From Takakia lepidozioides (taxonomy: Eukaryota > Streptophyta > Takakiopsida > Takakiales > Takakiaceae), in NCBI GenBank assembly GCA_030704615.1, contig CM060732.1, positions 19,902,001 through 19,966,000 of the forward strand: a stretch of 64,000 bases of DNA, in the 5' to 3' direction. The translations under genes and the position numbers were made by a program. Every line of letters begins with the position of its first letter. The first letter of the stretch is position 1. This document shows positions 56,301-64,000 of this stretch, piece after piece. A model generated the notes under the pieces. It worked only from the letters and a program-made list of their open reading frames with translations, did no database searches and was not told where the DNA came from.

Positions 56301-59300
56301 CAAGGTGCTATTTTCTGTAAAAGAAGCAAGCTGTAGGGACATTGACGATGCTGACTGATGCAAGTGTGACAAAGAAGTTATTTTCTCAATAGATCTGTTT
56401 GTAGGGTTGGCTCTGAAGTCATATGAGACTGGTATCTGTGACCTCCACCCTGGTGACAGGGTCAGTGGCTTTGGGCAGATCTGGGATGCTTCTTTGCCAG
56501 CAAGGGATGGAGGTGTAGGTGAAGAGAAGGGGCCGAAAGGCTTGGGAAGTGACCCATTCAAATATTCTGCAACCGGCTGGCGACCCGACTGGTTAGTAGT
56601 TTCTTACTCCGTTGCCTCCTCTTGTCTTTTGCCTGCAGCAAGATCCTGGCCTCATCAACATGATTGGGTTTGATGGGAGTATGTGCTCACTATTGCAATA
56701 AAAACCATCCGTGCCTTGTTAGCAAAACGTCATAACGGGGCTTGCAGTGGCAGGTACAAGGGACTCTCAAGAATCTGACATTTTTACTCCAGAAGTGTAG
56801 ACTGTTTGTGTAAGAGGTTATCTATCTATGATCTTGGATATCTGTAAGAGTTTGTATGAGCGTATGTCCCACGACTGGAGTGTGCCCCTCACAAAGGTAG
56901 TGTCTGTTCCCTTTTGTTCCACCCAAACTGGCTGCGGGATTTACGGCCACAATGCTACGGCACAACCCACCCGTGAACAGGCAACTTGCCGCATTCTGTG
57001 GAGGTTTGGCTGGAACGATCCATGCACACGTTACGGGCACATGGCAAGCAGGTTTCCAAGTCCCTGGTACCCGATTTCCCGCTATGTGACATCAGAGAAT
57101 CCCATGGAAAGTGGCCCTAAGCAAACAAGTCAAGCATGTAGAGTTTGAGAGAGTTCATATGTATGTAGGGGTGGTCAGCTGGGGGATGCAGGATAAAAGA
57201 TGAGCTGAGAGATGGTCTCCAGTATTGGGAGCTTGAGCAATCTCTTTGTAATTCTGTGTCAGTTGGAAGCCAGGCAAGTCTTCAGTCCCATTCTTTCTGA
57301 TAGTCACAAATGCTTGTACAAGTGCACCTCATGTTTCATTGGTACTATAACAAAACTATCCGCATGCCATCATTTGCAAGAGGCTGACCTTTGGTGTGAC
57401 ATCAGACAACAGAGTTATCTCCTTCGAGTGTACTCAATATCCTTTAATCTAGTGTCCTCAGCCATGTCTGTTGCCATGAGATTGTCTGATGAAAATGAAG
57501 TTAGGCAGAAAAATTCCCTGAACTTGTTTCCAGTCTGTGACATGGGGGAGGACATCTTGGATGACCTCAAGGGTCTACCCACTCTCGGCACTAGACTGAA
57601 ATTTAAACTCAGGGCAGGAAGCCTACCTTTGAACAGCAAACAGAAGCAGAGAGGAAAGGGAGAGTGCAATTGCCCGTTGTGTGGGCAATCTGAAGACAGT
57701 ATTCATTTTCTGATACACTGTCCGGGGTTCTCTCACCAAAGAGACGCTCTCTTCAAATCTATTAAGGGAATTGTGCCTGTACCCCTGTTTACCAACTTTG
57801 AAAGTCTCGAGGCTGAGCCAAAAGCCCAGGCCCTCCTGAGGCCTAGTTTTTGGGCAAATCACACACAGCAGATTGATGCTTGTGTGAAGGGATTTCTAGA
57901 GGATATCTGGAAAACCCGGATTAATTCTTTTATGGAGGTAAGTCTTACTACCAACGTCAGCCCCTGACAGAGGTAGGTTCTGTCCCTTTAGTTCCCGCTC
58001 AAACTGGGCACGGGGTCAATGGCCACAAGGCTACGGCAAACGTCTTATGAGTACAATCTAGTGTAGTGCCTATACAACTCGAAAGGAGAGTACCAAGACA
58101 GACAAGTACAGAACTGCAAGGACGCGGAGTGGCGTGATGTCAATTAGCAAGGCCTAAAAATAATTCGAACTTGGCTGGGTAGAAGCAGCCTCAGAACAAT
58201 ACTTTCAGCCCAACACAAGCTATGTGACCCGAGTCTGTAAAATTCAACTTTTTAACTTCTTGATGGCGCACTTCGAGACCCAAAGTTCCACACTGCAGTC
58301 ATTTTGGATTCAGTGTTGGAATGGATCACCGGCTGAGCCGGCACGCGCCAGACCCTGCACATTGTACCAGCTGTGCCTCTTTACTAGTTGCTGACAGGTT
58401 GGCCTTATCTACACCAGTTTTGTATTTCACTTGCTGGGTTTTCACATTGATCAAAGAACTAGGTGAGATCTCTGAATGTTTCTAGGCTGTTTGCGTGGAC
58501 CATGGTTGCAGCAGATCAGGGTTGAGGATGTCGTGCGTGCCATTCAACTGAAGTCATTTGATTATCGCATTCTCAACCTTCTTCTGTACCTGCTTCGCAA
58601 GCAGCCGGTCATCTCACTTTCTCTCTTTCCAAAGGCTTAGTTATTTTGTCTGTTTTGAGACATCCTTTTGGTGGGTAGGCTCCATTAGCCTCCTATAGAT
58701 CTTGGTATTCTTGTTTCCTGTCTCCTTCCTTTTCTCCCTTCTCTGTAACCCCCTTCATGCCCCATTCAATTTGGGCATGGAGTTTTAGGCCACAAGCTTT
58801 TCATGCACAGGCTGAGATTTGTACCATGCTCTGTCCATCTCCTTGTTGAAGCTCCTGGGTGATTCGGACTGTGTTCTCTAGGGTACAGAAGTAGGATATT
58901 TTTGTTCACTATTATACATTGACTCTTTCTACTACCCAACGTTCAACTGTGATATAGAAGACATTGCTGGGAGAACTCACCCCAGTAGCGTTTCCAGAAA
59001 GTCCAGCTGTGTCCACCAACTGACCAGGGCTGACATAGTGATGGTAGTGATCTACTTGCTACTATACTGGTAATGATGTACAATAGCAAGAGTCTCCAAC
59101 TGTAGGCAGAGGACTTTCTTACTTCTTCTGTTGCACTCACATGCGAATACTACAGTCTAATGAGGATCTCTAGTTGGTAATTTGTCTGTACAGGTGGATG
59201 AAGCTCACTTTGAATTTTTATCTGTATCAGAGCTTCTTGTGGAGATCTCTGATGACCTGTGAGTATCTTGTCAAAGCACACTCTTTTCAACTTCAGTTGA

Positions 59301-60544
59301 ATCGATTTCAACCTGTGCAGGATCCAAAAATTGCACTAGAGCTGTGACAGCCCTTCGTGACCCTCAAAATGGACTGCCATGCTACGCCTTGCTGGTGACT
59401 GTGGGGGTGGAGCCACAGAAGAGGCGGAGGGGTAGATGCTGTAGTAAGAGCATGATTTTTGACATGCCGGGGCCACTGAAGTTGTTGGGGTCGTGGCAAA
59501 TGGTTTTGCAGGTTCGATTATGAGGTGGTTATGGAATCACAACCCTACTTGGATTGTTCTGGCTATGGCCGAGGGCATGGTCTTCTATAAGAGGCCATCG
59601 TACAATGCATTTGGTTCACTCTTGTTGTCTCTCATTAGAGAAAGGAGAAAACCACCAAAGGCTCACTATTGAGGGTGATGGGTGCAGGAAGATGTACTGA
59701 ACAACAGCTTCAACGTGCTTCGCATGTTTTTGTATATTTATGGTCCCTGTGAGGCCCCCACCATGCTTGTGAGTTTTCTTTATTTTCATTAATGGATTTG
59801 TCCTGAAATGACTCCATCCTCTAGGTTGATTGCAAAAATATGTTGTTGTAGCACTCCGAAATCACAAGTTAAAGTTTGGTCAGCTGCTCAGAACCGGCAT
59901 TTTTGAGTAAAGGCCAGAACTGTGGATGCTAATGGGCCTGCACCTTGTGCCTAGCATGGTTTTTAGGACTACTTGCAAGTCTAGGTCAGTTGGATATCAT
60001 TCTGGTGAAAGATCGTAGGATATTCTACTGCTTGCCTGCTTAAGAGCTCAAAAATGAGGGGGCAGGGCAGGTATTGGGCATGGTGAAATCTAGAATCACC
60101 ACCACCTGCCATGGACATATGGATAGCACTGGTAAACTGAACATGTTGGAGACTGTCTATTTGTATGGGTAGAGTCTTGACTGATTGATGTATTTCAGGC
60201 AAAGTTCATTGGGGAAGCTGAGGAAAGGTATCAAAACTTGCTGCACAGGATAGAACCAACTCTGGCAGCTAAATATCAGAGGCGCTGTGAGGAGGCGTTG
60301 AGAGAGGGTAGGACTCTGCTCCTTGTGAGGTGTGAATGTTCAAAATTAACCTTTATGGAGTGCAGTGAATATGAGGTTGGATCCACATAAAAGTTTGTAT
60401 TGGGGGGTTTATGGTGACTGTTAAGTTCTGATGGGTACAGGTGGAAGTAAGTCGAAGCATGTGCTGGGTTCCTGGACTATTCCTCCTCTCATCACCAATG
60501 AGAAGGCATATCGAGATCAAGTCTATAGGGAAATCCAGCCATGA
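53325..60544 (+). CDS. Conserved plant-type multi-exon gene of unknown function
   Basis: Exons whose phases I checked: 53325-53444 (MDALERLQGVYARLCLMHAH), 53797-53964, 54358-54426, 54739-54787, 54943-55193, 55424-55525 (SYFMFHNMNVLDPGDVFSHL), 55826-56026 (AYFGRDSEWGGLGCQLDE), 58486-58607 (IQLKSFDYRILNLLLYLLRK), 59194-59258 (FEFLSVSELLVEISDDL), 59512-59524, 59688-59768, 60199-60307 (AKFIGEAEERYQNLLHRIEP), 60441-60544 (VLGSWTIPPLITNEKAYRDQ; TGA). The first seven exons total 960 bases and stay in phase, as do the last six; the join between 56026 and 58486 needs one more exon (phase off by one), possibly 56404-56580. There are no internal stops, so this is likely the only active host gene in the window. 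The pattern strongly recalls a conserved, uncharacterised soluble plant protein, but I cannot name it. Two internal hydrophobic segments are weak. Confidence 0.7.
56830..58800 (+). mobile_element. LINE (non-LTR retrotransposon) 3' fragments in a host intron
   Basis: 57212-57967 is open for 251 codons and ends with the C-terminal zinc domain of LINE ORF2 (KLRAGSLPLNSKQKQRGKG, CNCPLCGQSEDSIHFLIHC), downstream of reverse transcriptase. The 3' flank TTCCCGCTCAAACTGGGCACGGGGTCAATGGCCACAAGGCTACGGC at 57990-58035 has partial copies at 56920-56965 and 58765-58800, suggesting several LINE tails inserted at one locus. 5' parts (endonuclease, RT catalytic site) are absent. Confidence 0.75.
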
Positions 60545-61136
60545 TTCAGGTGTATCCTGCAATGTGACGACCATGTAAAAGAGGTAGTGACTGTATAGTG
60601 ACATCTAGTAGATAATGGTGGACCAGGTATGGATATCATATCTAGTGACCTTGTGAATCGCATGGGTGATGTTCCAAGGGCAGTTACCGATTGATGCCTA
60701 TGCAAAGACAGTTTATAGAATGTGGTCTCAAGTCACCTGCCAAACCTGTTAAAAGAAACTTCCCAATGAAATTGGGAAGTGCAGCGTCAAACGTGAGTAG
60801 TGAGGTGTTGCATTTCAAGAATGAGCCATCCATTTGCCTCCAACCGAACCCTCCCTTTCTTAGGAGACAGATTGTGGGCTATAAAAGTGCAGCAAAGTCT
60901 AATTGTGTTTCCAGTTACCATTCTGTAACGACACTTGCAGTGATTAATCCTTGATATTTTCAGCTGTAAGCTGAAGGACCTGAAGTAAGTTTTGTGCATT
61001 AGCAAATGATTCTTACTGGAGTGTTTTGGATTCCTCTATGAACATGAGTTGGGGGCTTTGTGTCGCAGCCCTTAGCCTTGAGGGCGGAGGGTAGGAAAAT
61101 CAGGGCTGTAGTTAACTCCAGTTCTCTCAAAATACA
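60545..61136. other. 3' flank of the host gene
   Basis: No clear gene. Presumably includes the 3' UTR of the host gene; possible polyadenylation signals are not distinctive. Confidence 0.3.
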
Positions 61137-61187
61137 ATCCAGAATCGCCTCCAAGTACCCATTGATCCACTCGTTCCCCGCCGCCAT
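61137..61187 (-). pseudogene. Short fragment like the N-terminus of sucrose-phosphate synthase
   Basis: The minus strand from an ATG at 61187 reads MAAGNEWINGYLEAILD, very close to the conserved N-terminal signature of plant sucrose-phosphate synthases (M-A-G-N-x-W-(I/V)-N-x-Y-L-E-A-I-L-D). It is followed at 61136 by a frame that no longer resembles the enzyme; a splice donor (GATTGTATTTT) is possible. No further exons are found leftward before the host gene on the opposite strand. It could be a displaced first exon or a captured fragment. 17 residues is little evidence. Confidence 0.4.
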
Positions 61188-61489
61188 CTCACGCACTCAC
61201 CTCCCAAAACTGTACCACCGCTTCACCACCCAACCAAGTAGCTCACTCCCAATCCCTCCACCTGCTCCTCACACAGCACCCACAATCATCAACATCCAAC
61301 CGCCCACCCCAGCTCCTCCTCTCAATCCCAAAACTCCCTCTTTTCCGGCCACTACGAGAATCATAAAACGACAATCCACATGCACTCCCCCGCTCCAGCA
61401 TCTCACGCCACGCAACCAATAACCAATAACTACCAAACGCCATCGCATGAATATTTATTATATCCAAATAACTACTTCGAAATATCGGC
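61188..61489. other. Upstream region of the SPS-like fragment
   Basis: C-rich on the + strand with open frames on both strands; could be a 5' UTR or promoter of the minus-strand fragment. No domain recognised. Confidence 0.25.
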
Positions 61490-62415
61490 TAGGCAAGATT
61501 ACTATCAACAAATGCAATGAGGTCTACTTACCCAGACTGTTGATTTATGCAGAGACAGATAGCCGTTTAGGTGCTGGTGCTATCGCTATTGCTAGGACCT
61601 GTACTGCAACTTCAGTGCTGGTGTTTTTGCTCGTGTTTGCGTTCAGATTTTGTTTTCGGTAGGGTTTGCGCTCCGAAAATGTGCCGGTATGTTTTATTTA
61701 CGTTCGCGTGTTTGTTCACTTCTTTTTTTCCTTCTGAGTTTGTGTTTGGGGCTTGGTAACTAAGTTCTTTTTCTTATGCTTTGTATATGAGGGTGCTTGT
61801 GGGTGGATCGCTGGTGCCACTACTGTTTTTCTTCGGATATTGTATGTTCACCATTTCGTCATTTCTAAGTTTTCGAATATTTATAAGATTCAAATTACTG
61901 CATCGCTTCATCGTTGAGGTAAGATTGCTATCATGAAATGCAGTGAGGTCTACTTACACAGGCAGTCGATTTATGCAGAAACAGAGAGTCGGTTTGGTGC
62001 TGGAGCTACCGCTATCATTCAAATCTCTACAACGGTTCCACTGCTGGTGTTTTCGCTCGTGTTTGCGCTCAGATTCTACTAGTGTCTAGGGTTTGCGCCA
62101 GTATGTTTTCATTTACTTTGGCGTGCTATATTTATTCACTTCTTTCTTTTGTTCTGCGTTTGTGTTTTGCGGCTCGGTAACTATTTTTTTTTTGTTAGGG
62201 TTTGTGTTTGAGGGTGCTTGTGGGTGCATCACTGGTGCCACTACTATTTTCCTTCGTATATTGTATGTTCATCATTTCGTCATTTCTAATTTTTTAAATA
62301 TATATAATATTAAAATTACTACTTCGATACATTGTCCAGGCACAGAGAGCCGGTTTGGTACTGGTTTGGTTACCGTTATTGCTTGGATCTCATTTGTGGC
62401 TCTCTCTCGTTACTT
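61490..62415. repeat. Tandem duplication of ~423 bp (two and a fraction units)
   Basis: GAGGTCTACTTAC occurs at about 61519 and 61945, and TTGTATGTTCA at 61840 and 62261. The units share GTTTGCGCTC, GGTGCTTGTGGGTG and ATTTCGTCATTTCTAA. A third partial unit begins near 62336 (AGAGAGCCGGTTTGGTACTGG). No coding function recognised. Confidence 0.8.
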
Positions 62416-63240
62416 GCTGGTAAGTCTTTAACATGTTCATTCTGTAAAAATTTCTTGAACTTCACTCCATTCCAACGGGTATGGTTCCTTCACAAGCAAT
62501 GTTTATGTTGTGCAGCAAGATTGCTGTAATCAAAGCAGAGAATGCTACTGTCAATTTATTCAGAAGGAGAGAGCCGGATTGCAGCTGCCGCCACTGCTTT
62601 CTCTCATATCCCAACCGCGGCTTTCTCTCGTGACCTGCAAGTAAGTCTCCAAAGCGTTGATTTCCAAGGTTATATGATATGGTATCCAGCTCTTTTACTA
62701 CACTATATTTAATTTATTCATGTGGCCACTTGTGTGCAGATATTGAGAAGAGCTCGGAAGATGGGTAAGAAAAAAAAAGGGAAGAATGTAGGAGGTGGTG
62801 GTGGAAGCGGAGGGCAAGTGTTAGTAGAGAGCCTGGGCGATTTAGCCGTTATGAGTTCTGGAGGGGGAAAGGTTGAGTATGACGTTGTAGAGTGTGTCTT
62901 CTCTGAGGCTCCATTGGTGCACTACTGGTTTGTGGATCGGAAATAGTCCATTCTAGCAGCTATTCTGGCGCACTTGGTGGCATCTCTAAGAATCAATTGT
63001 CTTCTTGTTGGTTGGTCGATGTTTTGAAGCTCTGAAATTTTCTTTGCCTTGTTTTGCTCTGATGGGTGATGAGGGGTATTGTAAATCTCGGGAGTTCGGG
63101 TAAGTGATTTGAGTGCCCCGACCTATTCTAGCGCTTCCGGAGCATGGTACCTTTGAGGACTGGGCTGGGATTGTCGTCGTGGAATTGATTGACCAAAAGG
63201 TGGAGATGGGGATTTCTAATCAGCTTACTTCTTTGAGACA
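62416..63240 (+). CDS. Short unassigned ORF region
   Basis: 62764-62946 encodes MGKKKKGKNVGGGGGSGGQV followed by a short hydrophobic stretch and stop. It is preceded by TTGTGTGCAG (a possible acceptor at 62738), so it may be an exon. Function not recognised. Confidence 0.25.
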
Positions 63241-63841
63241 ATGAAGGTGGAGTGTGCGCTTCTGGTTAAGGAGGGAATGGAGAAGATTAGAATTAGAATC
63301 AGCCGTCAAGAGGCAGACGGGACCGCACATCTGGCAGCTGGGGTTCTAGAGAGGCTTGAACGGAGAATTGGAGAATTGGAGGAGGGATCAGCGATGAAGG
63401 ATCACAGAATCGGGAAGTTAGTTACGGGAGGGCCATCGGATGCTAGAACGCACAGTTGTGGGTTTGCAAACCGAAGTGCAGGGACTCACAGTGTTGAATA
63501 ATCACGTGAAAATGCGGGTGGTTCTAGAGAAGGCTCAGGAGCGGATTATTGAGGAACTAGGAAAAAGACAACTCCATTCAGGAGTTAGGTGGTCGCATTA
63601 CTTTGAAGATTTTTTCGATGGCGATTGGAGGGCAGTCTTTGTCGAAGAAGACAATATTCAAGCGTTTGTTGAAAAGGGGGTCGCTTGACTCCAACTACCA
63701 TATCCACAATATCAACGCAGTGGATATTGTAGGGAGCATAATGTCTTTTGAAGTCGCCGCCGATCAGGAGGCGTGGATTTGGCTTTTTAAATATGCATTT
63801 TCGACAACGTACGAGACTGCCCTTGCATCCGTAGGGATGTG
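63241..63841 (+). pseudogene. Coiled-coil coding fragments, frameshifted
   Basis: 63241-63430 (VLERLERRIGELEEGSAMKD) and 63440-63688 (MLERTVVGLQTEVQGLTVLN, EKAQERIIEELGKRQ) are Glu/Leu-rich heptad-like segments in different frames; a third frame is open from 63603 to 63841. The pattern fits a single decayed coiled-coil protein, such as a retroelement or transposon ORF1, but no family is recognised. Confidence 0.35.
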
Positions 63842-64000
63842 ATTGTAATACAACTCAAGGTAAATTTCTCATAGGATCATATCTATTTTGATCGTGTGAT
63901 ATTGCACTAGCTTATGGGAGAACGTTCGACCTAAGTGAATTTTTATAAGCTCCGGATAAACTTGTGGAAACGTCGAGCTTGTTTCGGGAATGCAACTAGT
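63842..64000. other. Window end, nothing recognised
   Basis: No feature seen in the last 159 bases. Confidence 0.3.

Overview
The window looks like a piece of a large, transposon-rich nuclear genome from a land plant, most likely a seed-free one (fern, lycophyte or bryophyte). The reasons are GT-AG introns throughout, one multi-exon gene that reads like a conserved plant protein, a PLS-type PPR gene fragment, a Ty3 chromovirus of the kind described from mosses and lycophytes, and almost no other single-copy host sequence. The species cannot be named from the sequence alone.

Positions 1-23 kb and 36.2-40 kb hold the most unusual material. Two related MULE-like transposase genes with SWIM zinc fingers (A: 1289-4802; B: 13265-16772, both +) are interleaved with three copies of an unfamiliar intron-containing gene (copy 1: 10370-5630, -; copy 2: 18739-22949, +; copy 3: 37918-39357, +, 5' truncated). 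I read that gene as a fusion of a ParB/Srx-like domain (DGNHR-type motif), a long conserved middle region, and a bacterial-type N6/N4 DNA methyltransferase (motif IV-like DIPDG, then motif I D-L-x-x-G-T-G). Each copy lies beside or contains an array of strongly palindromic, GC-rich short repeats, with a different core sequence in each array. Copy 1 and transposase B are transcribed divergently from a 2-kb palindrome array. My best guess is a family of large DNA transposons carrying a DNA-modification gene. All copies here show decay: frameshifts, stops, and an internal inversion in copy 2.

Positions 23.5-36.2 kb hold a decayed Ty3/gypsy retrotransposon (LTR end, PBS, Gag, three zinc knuckles, PR, RT, RNase H, IN). 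It is split by a 5.1-kb CACTA (En/Spm) element at 24679-29814, with matching TIRs and an AAA target duplication, that has picked up PPR and LINE fragments. A related small CACTA derivative at 34549 replaces the core of the integrase. Positions 40-43.3 kb hold a protease relic and a foldback element.

Positions 43334-52939 are a complete piggyBac-superfamily transposon: 17-bp TIRs, TTAA/TTGA flanks, a hairpin near each end, and a transposase with all three catalytic Asp and the C-terminal Cys-rich domain. A chromodomain Ty3 element (44667-49811, target duplication GTCGT) has inserted in its transposase reading frame.

Positions 53325-60544 hold a multi-exon plant gene on the + strand with cleanly phased exons, including a 13-nt microexon, and LINE debris in one intron. 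The last 3.5 kb has a short minus-strand fragment resembling the start of sucrose-phosphate synthase, a tandem duplication of about 423 bp, and unassigned coiled-coil coding fragments.
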